A stretch of 11,625 nucleotides of DNA, taken from the NCBI GenBank assembly GCA_003142355.1, contig PLMF01000376.1, positions 9,471-21,095 of the forward strand, in the 5' to 3' direction. The translations under genes were made by a program, and so were the position numbers. The DNA is from Bryobacterales bacterium (GTDB lineage: Bacteria; Acidobacteriota; Terriglobia; Bryobacterales; Bryobacteraceae). Within the stretch, counting starts at the first letter, position 1. The number at the start of each line of letters is the position of its first letter. Shown piece by piece: positions 5,386 to 11,625 of this stretch. The notes below the pieces were generated by a model. The model worked only from the letters and a program-made list of their open reading frames with translations, was not told the origin of the DNA and made no database searches.

Positions 5386-6052
5386 GCACTTTCCTCGTAA
5401 AAACCCATCCCAACGCTGCCAAGAGCAGAGCGAGTCCGGCGAGCGCTGGTGACGACAGCACTGGAACGGAAGGTTGCCCTATTACAGGGCTGCCCGGAGA
5501 CCCCGCCGAGCTGTCCAGGTATCGGACGATGGAGTAGCTTGGGGTATTCTCAGAGCTGTATTGGCTGCCCACGTTTCCAACCCAGAGGCCCGTCGGACTC
5601 GTGCCTTGCCAGTCCAGAAAGATCCTGTAGCCATTTCCGTTGGTCATCACCAGCTCGTTGGCCGGATCGCCCCCGTGTTGCGTCGCGTCGAAGTAATATG
5701 ACACGACGTTGGTCGTCTGCCCGGTGACATCGTAAATGTAGGTCTGACCGGCGAATCCGTCGCTGGTGCCGTTGCCGGTGATCACGTCGGCGGATAGCAA
5801 CGTCGTCGGCGTTCCGTTGCTGTCGTACTGGACCGTGAAGGTTCCCGAGAGGGACCCTCCGTCGTTCCAGGAGCCGCCCGTCCAAGAAAGCGTCAGAGTG
5901 CCCGCCGCCGCCGCCGGCAAGGCCATAGAAAAAGCCGCAAGTGCTATCGTTGCCAGCAGCTTTCCCGCCGCGCGGAGTTCCCGCGGCCAGGCGGCTTCAG
6001 ATGCACAATTCGGCTCGCGCGCTCCTGTCGGGTTTGCAACTGGGATTTCCAT
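5372..6052 (-). CDS. Secreted protein with IPTL/PEP-CTERM-like sorting tail
   Basis: This 226-residue protein has a long n-region, a signal h-region at 31-44 (KLLATIALAAFSMA) and probable cleavage after the AAAA near residue 50. The mature part is Ser/Thr/Gly/Asn-rich and predicted beta (TLTLSWTGGSWNDGGSLSG, DVTGQTTNVVSYYFDATQHG, GNGYRIFLDWQG). The C-terminus has VPVLS (196-200), a membrane span (202-218) and TRK, the tripartite layout of exosortase/archaeosortase sorting signals. The tail then ends VPAHC, where the frame meets the Ku remnant (14-bp overlap). The start is well supported: GGGAGA about six bases before ATG 6052 and TATACT further upstream. It lies entirely inside the DNA that splits hicA. 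The exact role is unknown. Confidence 0.75.
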   Translation of the reverse strand: MEIPVANPTGAREPNCASEAAWPRELRAAGKLLATIALAAFSMALPAAAAGTLTLSWTGGSWNDGGSLSGTFTVQYDSNGTPTTLLSADVITGNGTSDGFAGQTYIYDVTGQTTNVVSYYFDATQHGGDPANELVMTNGNGYRIFLDWQGTSPTGLWVGNVGSQYSSENTPSYSIVRYLDSSAGSPGSPVIGQPSVPVLSSPALAGLALLLAALGWVFTRKVPAHC

Positions 6053-6333
6053 TTTGGGTTCTCCCGGACCTTCAGTATACCCCCACCCGCCATTCTTTGA
6101 TCCTGCAAGCTACAGTTTTTCCCCGGGAGCCACCTTTGCCTCCGCCAAGGTCCACTTTCGCCGCGCCACAAAACATCAAAACCGGCAAAGGCGGCAATCC
6201 TTGGCACCATCACCCCGAAACAACCGCCGCGTTAGATGACCTCCAGAGCGTCCTCATCACATTGGAATCCGCATGAATAAAAGCGCCCGGCGATGTCAGG
6301 AAGTCATCATGTGAGTTACGAAAATGGAAATCC
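6043..6333. repeat. Perfect 13-bp inverted repeat, arms 6043-6055 and 6321-6333
   Basis: GGATTTCCATTTT at 6043-6055 recurs as its exact reverse complement AAAATGGAAATCC at 6321-6333, bounding 291 bp. One arm covers the start codon of the secreted-protein gene; the other lies nine bases inside the proposed insertion border at 6342. The 6080-6315 interior has no gene I can support, apart from the promoter at its left. It could be a small non-autonomous element or the relic of an insertion-sequence end. No target duplication is evident next to the arms. Confidence 0.5.
6074..6079 (-). promoter_or_regulatory. Putative -10 element of the secreted-protein gene
   Basis: The minus strand reads TATACT at 6079-6074. 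Transcription from about 6067 would give a leader of roughly 15 nt containing GGGAGA, consistent with the ATG at 6052. The -35 region is weak. Confidence 0.45.
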
Positions 6334-6438
6334 AGGCATAAACTTAGCAGGATGCTTGTATTGGCGATGGCTACCTTCGACATTGACCACGGCCCAACCG
6401 TCCTTTTCAACGAGCTTGATGGCGTCTCCGACCTTCAC
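6316..6438 (-). pseudogene. hicA: 5' half of the disrupted hicA toxin gene
   Basis: From GTG 6438 the frame reads VKVGDAIKLVEKDGWAVV, NVEGSHRQYKHPAK, then foreign residues FMPGFPFS and TAA. The first 32 codons (to 6343) are the N-terminal half of HicA: the double-stranded-RNA-binding-like fold with the catalytic histidine in GSHRQYKHP (H24). Homology stops exactly where the fragment at 4998-5093 begins, so both are pieces of one gene. The residual peptide lacks the C-terminal strand-helix and is not expected to be an active toxin. It is divergent from gatB, with 53 bp between start codons. Confidence 0.85.
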
Positions 6439-6474
6439 ACGGATCTCGTGGGAAACAGATCCCAAACGTCCCTC

Positions 6475-6481
6475 TATAATA
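6475..6481. promoter_or_regulatory. Overlapping divergent -10 elements of gatB and former hicA
   Basis: The plus strand has a perfect TATAAT at 6475-6480, 11 bases before the gatB ATG. The minus strand has TATTAT at 6481-6476, placed to serve the former hicA start at 6438. No clear -35 hexamer is seen on the plus strand. The gatB leader would be about five nucleotides and would contain no Shine-Dalgarno sequence. Confidence 0.5.
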
Positions 6482-6491
6482 AAAAGACACC

Positions 6492-7967
6492 ATGTCTTCT
6501 TCCGCTGCTGTGGCGACACCCGAAGCGATTGCGCGCTACGAGCCGGTCATCGGCCTCGAAGTGCACGTGCAGCTTGCCACCGCGACCAAGATTTTTTGCG
6601 GATGCCCCACCAGCTTCGGCGCGCCGCCCAATACCAACGTCTGTCCCGTGTGCCTGGGGTTGCCCGGAGCGTTGCCGGTGCTGAGCCGCGAGGCGGTGGA
6701 GCTGGCCATCAAGGGAGCCCTGGCGCTCGACTGCCGCGTCAACCCCCAATCGCGTTTCGCGCGCAAGAACTACTTCTATCCGGACCTGCCCAAGGGCTAC
6801 CAGATCTCGCAATATGACGAGCCGCTGGGGGAGCACGGCTACGTCGATATCGTGGTGGCGGGCGCCGCCCGGCGCATCGGCGTCACGCGCGTCCACATGG
6901 AGGACGACGCGGGCAAGAGCATCCACGACGGCTTCCGGGATTCGGACCGCTATTCTTATGTGGACCTCAACCGTTCCGGTACGCCGCTCATCGAAATCGT
7001 CAGCGATCCCGATATGCGCACCTCCGACGAAGCCTATGCCTACCTCACCGAATTGAAGCAGGTGCTGCAATTCGTCGAGGTTTCCACCTGCGATATGGAG
7101 AAGGGCCACCTGCGCTGCGACGCCAATGTTTCGGTGCGCGTCAAAGGCGCGGAGAAGTTCGGAACCAAGGTGGAAGTCAAGAACCTCAATTCGTTCCGCT
7201 TTCTGAAGCAGGCGCTGGATTACGAAATCGCGCGGCAGGTGGCTCTCATTGAGAGCGGCGGCAAAGTGGAGCAGGAGACGCGGCTCTACAATCCCGATGA
7301 GGGCGAGACGGCCGGCATGCGCAGTAAGGAACACGCCCACGATTACCGCTACTTTCCCGAGCCGGACTTGGTTCCGCTGCGCATCGGCGAGAAGTGGCTG
7401 GCCGAGGTTAAAGCCGGGATGCCCGAGTTGCCCGCCCGCAAACGCGCGCGGTTCATCGGCGAGTACGGGCTGCGCCAGTACGACGCCGAGGTCCTGACGG
7501 CCACACGGGCGGTGAGCGACTACTACGAGACGGTGGCCAGGATCTCGGTCGACCCGAAGACCGCGGCCAACTGGGTGATGGGCGACTTGATGGGCCTGCT
7601 CAAGGCCGAGGGGAAAGAGATTGCGGAATCGCCCGTCAGTCCCGACAACCTGGGCGAGTTGGTGAAGCTGATCGCCACGGGCGAGCTTTCCGGAAAGCTG
7701 GCCAAGGAAGTGTTCCCGAAAATGTTCTCCACCGGCCAGCCGGCCGGCGTCATAGTGGAACGCGAAGGGCTGCGGCAGATCAGCGACACGGGGGCGCTGG
7801 AGAAGATTATCGCGGATGTGATCGCCGCCAACCCCAAGCAGGTGGAGCAGTACAAGGGCGGGAAGACCACGGTGATCAACTTCCTGGTGGGCCAGGCGAT
7901 GAGGGCCACGCGGGGACAGGCCAACGTGGCCCTGGTAACTGATTTATTCAAGCAGAAGCTGGGGTGA
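6492..7967 (+). CDS. gatB: Aspartyl/glutamyl-tRNA(Asn/Gln) amidotransferase subunit B
   Basis: GatB is the kinase/tRNA-binding subunit of GatCAB. It phosphorylates mischarged Glu-tRNA(Gln) or Asp-tRNA(Asn), which is then amidated with ammonia from GatA. The 491-residue length is normal. The N-terminal YEPVIGLEVHVQL (16-28) is followed by a zinc-type cysteine set (C36, C38, C51, C54), RKNYFYPDLPKGYQISQY (91-108), MEDDAGK (136-142), the signature VDLNRSGTPLIEIV (157-170), METR-like QETRLYNPDEGETAGMRSKE (261-280) and HDYRYFPEPDL. The C-terminal YqeY-like tail domain ends in FLVGQAMRATRGQAN. gatA and gatC are not in the window. bcp follows after 3 nt, probably co-transcribed. Confidence 0.97.
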   Translation: MSSSAAVATPEAIARYEPVIGLEVHVQLATATKIFCGCPTSFGAPPNTNVCPVCLGLPGALPVLSREAVELAIKGALALDCRVNPQSRFARKNYFYPDLPKGYQISQYDEPLGEHGYVDIVVAGAARRIGVTRVHMEDDAGKSIHDGFRDSDRYSYVDLNRSGTPLIEIVSDPDMRTSDEAYAYLTELKQVLQFVEVSTCDMEKGHLRCDANVSVRVKGAEKFGTKVEVKNLNSFRFLKQALDYEIARQVALIESGGKVEQETRLYNPDEGETAGMRSKEHAHDYRYFPEPDLVPLRIGEKWLAEVKAGMPELPARKRARFIGEYGLRQYDAEVLTATRAVSDYYETVARISVDPKTAANWVMGDLMGLLKAEGKEIAESPVSPDNLGELVKLIATGELSGKLAKEVFPKMFSTGQPAGVIVEREGLRQISDTGALEKIIADVIAANPKQVEQYKGGKTTVINFLVGQAMRATRGQANVALVTDLFKQKLG

Positions 7968-7970
7968 TCG

Positions 7971-8423
7971 ATGTTGAAGGTTGGCGACAAAGCTCCCGAT
8001 ATTCGCGTTCACACGGACACGGGCGGCGATTTCCGGCTGTCGGACCTGAAGGGAAAGCGCGTGGTGCTGTACTTCTACCCGAGGGCCAACACGCCGGGCT
8101 GCACCACGGAGGCCTGCGAGTTTCGCGACGGCATCCAGGCGTTTGCGAAGAAGGGCGCGGCGGTGGTGGGCGTGTCGCCCGACAAGCCCGCGGCGCAGGC
8201 CAGTTTCAAAGCCAAGTTCAATCTGCCGTTCACGCTGCTGGCGGATGAAGACCGGGCCGCGGCCCAGGCCTACGGCGTGTGGAAAGAGAAGAACATGTAC
8301 GGCAAGAAGGCGATGGGCATCGAGCGCAGCACCTTCGTCATCGGGCCGGACGGCACGGTCGAGAAGATCTACGCCAAGGTCAAAGCCCAAGGGCACGCGG
8401 CGGAAGTGCTGGCGGGCCTGTGA
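7971..8423 (+). CDS. bcp: Thioredoxin-dependent thiol peroxidase (peroxiredoxin, Bcp/PrxQ type)
   Basis: Bcp reduces hydrogen peroxide and organic hydroperoxides using thioredoxin, in the cytoplasm. The 150-residue protein has the canonical active site YPRANTPGCTTEACEFRD: peroxidatic C44 with Thr at 41, and resolving C49 five residues on, the atypical 2-Cys arrangement. The N-terminal VGDKAPDIRVHTDTGGDFRLSDLKGKRVVLYFYP and the late ERSTFVIGPDGTV block complete the thioredoxin fold. It begins 3 nt after gatB and ends 6 nt from the convergent mutS2 stop. A short GGGCC/GGCCC hairpin (8414-8429) covers its stop codon and might aid termination. Confidence 0.95.
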   Translation: MLKVGDKAPDIRVHTDTGGDFRLSDLKGKRVVLYFYPRANTPGCTTEACEFRDGIQAFAKKGAAVVGVSPDKPAAQASFKAKFNLPFTLLADEDRAAAQAYGVWKEKNMYGKKAMGIERSTFVIGPDGTVEKIYAKVKAQGHAAEVLAGL

Positions 8424-8429
8424 CGGCCC

Positions 8430-10838
8430 CTACTCTTTCAGCTCGACGATGGTGGCGCCGGCGCCGCCTTCCTGCTGGGGGGCCGGGTAGAATTTGGCCA
8501 CGTGCGGGTGGCTGCCGAGCAGTTCGGCAATGACCTTCTTGAGGACCCCCATGCCGTGGCCGTGCACGATGCGGACGCGGCTGGCGGTGGCCATTACGGC
8601 GCGGTCGAGGAATTCATCCACAGCGTCGCGCGCTTGCTCGGCGCGCTGGCCGATTACGTTGATCTCCTGGTGCAGGGGAGCCAACTCCGGCGCGGGCTTG
8701 TAGCTGACGCCCTGAGGAAGTTTGCCGGCGGCGGGGCCGGCCTCGGGCAGGACTTCGATTACGTCGTCGATCGAGACCTGCAGCTTCATGAAGCCGGCCT
8801 CGACTTCAATGCGGTCCGCGCCCAGCTTGCGGCGCACGCGCGCCGGCTCGCGCACGTCCTTCAAGCGCACGCGCATGCCTTCTTCGATGCGCAGCGGCCG
8901 GATGCGGTCCTGCCGGGAATCGTCCTGGGTGGCGAGCACGGTGGTCTGGAAATCTTCCCGCATCTCGCGTTTGACCTTGGAGACGCGGCGCTGCGCCTCC
9001 TGCTCGGCCTTGCGGCGGTCGGCGGTTTGCGCCATCTTGCCGATGGTCTCCTGGGCCTGCTCTTCGAAGCGGGCCAGCGCCTGCTCGGTGCGGCGTTCGA
9101 GCTCCTTGAGCTTGGCGGTTTCGCGTTTTTCCCATTCGCGCGCCAGATCCTTCTCGCGTTTCTCGAGCTCCGCCAGTTTTTCGCGCAGGCTCCGTTCGAG
9201 CGCCTGGGTCTCTTCGATGCGCCGGTGCAACTCGGCCAGGAATTGCGTGACGTCGCGCTCGCGGCTGCTCATCGACTGGCGCGCACGGCGGATGATGTCC
9301 TCGGGCACGCCGAGCCGCGCGGCGATTTCGAGGCCGGCGGATTTGCCCGGCAGTCCCAAGCGCAGGCAGAAGGTCGGCTCCAGGGTCTCTTCATCGAAGC
9401 CCATGGAGCCGTTGACCACGCCTTCGGTTCCAGCGCCGTAGATTTTGAGGGCTAAGAGATGGGTGGAGACCAGGGTGTAGGCGCCGGCTGCGCGGAAATG
9501 TTCGACGATGGCCACACCCAGCGCGCCGCCCTCTTCCGGATCGGTGGCGGCGCCCAACTCGTCCAAAAGCACCAGTGAATCGGGGGTGACATCGAGCGCC
9601 ATTTCGCGAATGTTGGAGACGTGCGCGGAAAACGTGCTGAGGTTTTCCTGAATGGATTGATAGTCGCCGATATCGGCCAGCACCTGGTCGAAGAGCGGGA
9701 ACTCGGCCTCGGTGGCGGGCACGGGAAGGGCCGATTGCGCCATGAGGCTGAGCAGGCCCACGGTCTTGAGCGTCACGGTCTTGCCGCCGGTGTTGGGGCC
9801 GCTGATGAGCAGCGTGCGGCGGTCGCGGGTGAGCTCGAGCGTGACCGGCACGGCGGTCTTATGGCGGCGGCGCAGCACGTCCTCGAGCAGCGGATGGCGG
9901 GCGTCCCGGAGCAGGAGGCGGTCGCCGAACCTGGGGATGGCGCACTGGAACTCGGCGGCAAAGCGCGCCTTGGCGAAGATCAGCTCCAGCTCCGCCATGG
10001 TGACCAGCGTCTGGCGAATCGAGCCGGCGTCGGCGCGCAGGCGGTCGGTCATCTCGAGCAGAATGCGGTGAACTTCGCGAGCCTCTTCCTCGGCCAGCCG
10101 CACCAGCTCGTTGTTGAGGTCGATGGTTTCGAGCGGCTCGACGAACAGGGTGTGCCCGCTGGCGCTGGCGGCGTGGATCACGCCCTCGAGCTTGCGCCGC
10201 TGGCCGGCGATGACCGGCACCACGAAGCGCTCGTTACGGATGGTGACGAACTCCTCCTGGAGGACGCCTTCCTCGCGATGGGCGCGCAGGAAGCGCTCGA
10301 GCGATTCCTGAATGGCCTTCTTCTGGCGTTCGATATCGCGGCGGAGGCGGGCGAGCGCCACGCTGGCGTGATCGGCCACCGTGCCATCGGGCAGGATCTT
10401 GCCCTCGAGATCCTTCAGCAGGGCGCGGAAATCGCCGATGGTTTGCGCGCGGCGGCCGAGGCGGGGGAAACGCTCGGCGGCGGCGGCGATCAGCGACTTG
10501 GCGTCGGCGGCGCGGTCGAGCAGCAGGAAGAGATCGAAGATCTCCTTGGGGTCGAGGCTGGCGCCTTCAATGCGCAGCTTGTGGACGGCCGGTTCGACGT
10601 CGGGCAGGCCCGAGAAATCGATGCGAATCGCGGCGCCGCGGGCCGCGGGCTGCGGGCGCGTGGCCGCGCGCAGATACTCGACGGCCTCCCCGGCTTCGGC
10701 GAGGTCATCGGCCAGGCGCGCGCCGTCGGCGTGCGGAGCGACTTTTTCCAGCTCGCGGCGGCCGAGCGGGCTGGAGATGTAGCGGCCCAACAACTGGCGG
10801 AGGGCTTCGAATTCTAGAACGGCGGCGCTGGTTTTCAA
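8430..10838 (-). CDS. mutS2: MutS2, DNA mismatch/branched-DNA ATPase with C-terminal Smr domain
   Basis: MutS2 is linked to suppression of homologous recombination and, in some bacteria, to ribosome rescue. With a TTG start at 10838 it has 802 residues. Domains: N-terminal MutS-core-like region (LEFEALRQLLGRYISSPLG), clamp/lever coiled regions, ATPase with Walker A GPNTGGKT (347-354) and Walker B LVLLDELGAATDPEEGG (422-438), a long coiled coil (about 520-645), a KOW-like segment, and an Smr domain (about 725-802) with HGHGMGVLKK. The Smr LDxx motif reads INVI here. The start is uncertain: an in-frame TTG at 10880 would overlap the NUDIX gene and add 14 residues; neither has a good Shine-Dalgarno. 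It lies 4 nt after the NUDIX gene, so the two are probably co-transcribed. Confidence 0.95.
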   Translation of the reverse strand: MKTSAAVLEFEALRQLLGRYISSPLGRRELEKVAPHADGARLADDLAEAGEAVEYLRAATRPQPAARGAAIRIDFSGLPDVEPAVHKLRIEGASLDPKEIFDLFLLLDRAADAKSLIAAAAERFPRLGRRAQTIGDFRALLKDLEGKILPDGTVADHASVALARLRRDIERQKKAIQESLERFLRAHREEGVLQEEFVTIRNERFVVPVIAGQRRKLEGVIHAASASGHTLFVEPLETIDLNNELVRLAEEEAREVHRILLEMTDRLRADAGSIRQTLVTMAELELIFAKARFAAEFQCAIPRFGDRLLLRDARHPLLEDVLRRRHKTAVPVTLELTRDRRTLLISGPNTGGKTVTLKTVGLLSLMAQSALPVPATEAEFPLFDQVLADIGDYQSIQENLSTFSAHVSNIREMALDVTPDSLVLLDELGAATDPEEGGALGVAIVEHFRAAGAYTLVSTHLLALKIYGAGTEGVVNGSMGFDEETLEPTFCLRLGLPGKSAGLEIAARLGVPEDIIRRARQSMSSRERDVTQFLAELHRRIEETQALERSLREKLAELEKREKDLAREWEKRETAKLKELERRTEQALARFEEQAQETIGKMAQTADRRKAEQEAQRRVSKVKREMREDFQTTVLATQDDSRQDRIRPLRIEEGMRVRLKDVREPARVRRKLGADRIEVEAGFMKLQVSIDDVIEVLPEAGPAAGKLPQGVSYKPAPELAPLHQEINVIGQRAEQARDAVDEFLDRAVMATASRVRIVHGHGMGVLKKVIAELLGSHPHVAKFYPAPQQEGGAGATIVELKE

Positions 10839-10842
10839 GGGG

Positions 10843-11292
10843 CTATCTATATTCTCGGCGTTTGCGGAAGGCCTTTTCAATCACCGCCAGGGTGCCCTCC
10901 GTGATCTGGAGCTTGGGTAGATCGCGGCGGCGCACCCATTCCACCGCGCAGACGTCGTCGCCAGGGGCGAGCGTTCCGCCCATGACGCGGCACATGTAAT
11001 CGATGAGCACGTAGTGATACTCGGGCGCGCCGGAGGCATCGCGCATGATGCGCTCGAAGATTTCCAGCACGCCGAGCGGCCGGATGTCGAGGCCGGTCTC
11101 TTCGCGCACCTCGCGGCGGACGCCGTCCGCCAGCGACTCGCCGGTTTCCAACGCGCCGCCGGGCAGGGACCACCAGCCGATCAGCGGCTGCTTGCCGCGC
11201 TGCGCCATGAGGATGCGGTCGCGTTTCAAAATGAGCGCGCCCACGCCGATGATCGGGCGCTGCGGATAGCGGCGGTCGTCGAGTAGCGCCAT
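10843..11292 (-). CDS. NUDIX hydrolase
   Basis: NUDIX enzymes cleave nucleoside diphosphates linked to another group. The 149-residue protein has a perfect Nudix box: G46-x5-E52-x7-R60-E-V-R-E-E65-T-G-L, within GGALETGESLADGVRREVREETGLD. The start region RPIIGVGALILKRDRILMAQRG-QPLIGWWSLPGG is typical of small MutT/ADP-ribose-type members. The substrate cannot be read from sequence; ADP-ribose or an oxidised nucleotide are the common options, and the pairing with mutS2 makes a genome-maintenance role attractive but unproven. Its stop is 4 nt before the preferred mutS2 start. No Shine-Dalgarno is apparent before ATG 11292. Confidence 0.9.
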   Translation of the reverse strand: MALLDDRRYPQRPIIGVGALILKRDRILMAQRGKQPLIGWWSLPGGALETGESLADGVRREVREETGLDIRPLGVLEIFERIMRDASGAPEYHYVLIDYMCRVMGGTLAPGDDVCAVEWVRRRDLPKLQITEGTLAVIEKAFRKRREYR

Positions 11293-11310
11293 AGATCGAT
11301 ACGAGAAGAA

Positions 11311-11332
11311 GGCCGGGGACTGGGCCCCGGCC
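11311..11332 (-). terminator. Intrinsic terminator hairpin after ppdK
   Basis: GGCCGGGG (11311-11318) and CCCCGGCC (11325-11332) form a perfect 8-bp GC stem with a 6-nt loop. On the minus strand it lies about 20 nt after the ppdK stop and is followed by the pyrimidine run TTCTTCTC. The T-tract is interrupted, so it may be a moderate terminator. It separates ppdK from the NUDIX-mutS2 unit. Confidence 0.65.
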
Positions 11333-11351
11333 TCGATGGAGTGCGGGCGGC

Positions 11352-11625
11352 TTACGCCGTACGCTGGGTTTCCGACTTGTCGCCGGAGATGGCTGCCTGG
11401 GCGGCCGCCAGACGGGCGATGGGCACGCGGTACGGGGAGCAGGAAACGTAGTCCATGCCCACGCGGTAGCAGAACTGCACCGAGCTGGGCTCGCCGCCGT
11501 GCTCGCCGCAGATGCCGATTTCCAGCTTGGGATTGGTCTTGCGGCCGTTCTCGACGGCCATCTTCACCAGTTGGCCGACGCCTTCCTGGTCCAGAACGGC
11601 GAAGGGATCGTTGGCGAAGATCTTG
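11352..11625 (-). CDS. ppdK: Pyruvate phosphate dikinase, C-terminal end (runs off right edge)
   Basis: The last 90 codons are present; the rest lies beyond the window. PPDK interconverts pyruvate, ATP and phosphate with phosphoenolpyruvate, AMP and pyrophosphate. The visible part is the end of the PEP/pyruvate-binding TIM barrel: [20 protein letters not shown], the catalytic cysteine motif [10 protein letters not shown], and the hallmark [28 protein letters not shown] with CGEHGG and [15 protein letters not shown] distinguishes PPDK from PEP synthase and PTS enzyme I. The reading frame stops with TAA at 11352-11354 after a short polar tail ([11 protein letters not shown]). Confidence 0.95.
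   Translation of the reverse strand, partial: KIFANDPFAVLDQEGVGQLVKMAVENGRKTNPKLEIGICGEHGGEPSSVQFCYRVGMDYVSCSPYRVPIARLAAAQAAISGDKSETQRTA

Larger units (their letters stand above)
5094..6342. other. About 1.25-kb insertion splitting hicA
   Basis: The DNA between the hicA halves does not belong to the toxin gene. Its likely borders are 5094 and 6342. On the minus strand the 5' half ends with GCTAAG (6348-6343) and the 3' half begins with GCCAAG (5093-5088), a 6-bp match with one mismatch that could be a decayed target-site duplication. Inside are a Ku-like remnant, a complete secreted-protein gene and noncoding DNA. I see no transposase, integrase or clear terminal repeats at both borders. It could be the residue of a larger mobile element reduced by deletion, or a recombination product. 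Positions 5097-5175 hold nothing recognisable. Confidence 0.65.

Noticed and set aside
6149..6158. GGTCCACTTT, reminiscent of IS21-family terminal repeats
   Set aside because: Single 10-bp occurrence with no istA/istB and no second copy in the window; too weak to call an insertion sequence.
6162..6276. Plus-strand frame ending HHHPETTAALDDLQSVLITLESA
   Set aside because: No recognised family, no start with a ribosome binding site, and it overlaps the start of the secreted-protein gene in its longer form; not supported as a gene or remnant.
8414..8429. Hairpin GGGCC-TGTGAC-GGCCC at the bcp stop as a terminator
   Set aside because: The stem is only 5 bp and the following tract is mixed pyrimidine; too weak to list as a terminator.
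8502..10817. Long plus-strand open frames (about 317 and 398 codons) across this interval
   Set aside because: They are antisense to mutS2, whose domains and motifs are complete on the minus strand. GC-rich codon bias produces such open antisense frames; their compositions (Leu/Ala/Gly/His-rich) match no family.

Overview
The window is GC-rich, densely packed bacterial chromosome. Gene content and style (a lone thiG, a small membrane gene in front of rph-rdgB, MutS2, a GatB-type amidotransferase, a PilZ protein, a VPxLS C-terminal sorting tail) suggest an Acidobacteriota relative of Solibacter/Bryobacter. This assignment is inference from general character; no marker in the window proves it.

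Layout. Positions 1-446 (minus) hold the N-terminal part of larB, divergent from a PilZ-domain gene (614-991, plus) that is preceded by a 15-bp direct repeat with a 21-bp period. A minus-strand block follows, in transcription order: a 47-codon membrane peptide (4200-4343), rph, rdgB (the last overlap at TTGA), a coiled-coil protein with an internal 39-residue tandem duplication, and thiG ending at 1010. A small lipoprotein gene (4395-4805, plus) runs into hicB (4792-5001, minus).

The most unusual part is 4998-6438. An ancestral hicA toxin gene on the minus strand is split in two. Its first 32 codons lie at 6343-6438. Its last 29-31 codons lie at 4998-5093, still fused to hicB by an ATGA overlap. 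Together the halves rebuild an ordinary HicA of about 61 residues. About 1.25 kb separates them. That stretch holds a remnant that reads like the C-terminal tail of the Ku end-joining protein, with two internal TAG stops, plus an intact secreted protein with an IPTL/PEP-CTERM-like tail and its own promoter. One edge carries a 13-bp perfect inverted repeat. No transposase is visible. The toxin is therefore dead while the antitoxin gene is intact.

The right part is housekeeping: gatB and bcp on the plus strand (3 nt apart), then on the minus strand mutS2, a NUDIX hydrolase directly upstream of it, a hairpin terminator, and the 3' end of ppdK running off the right edge.

Several genes (larB, the coiled-coil gene, gatB) lack a Shine-Dalgarno sequence and have a -10-like hexamer 6-11 nt before the start codon, which suggests leaderless or nearly leaderless transcripts. 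No tRNA, rRNA, CRISPR array, riboswitch or complete insertion sequence was found.
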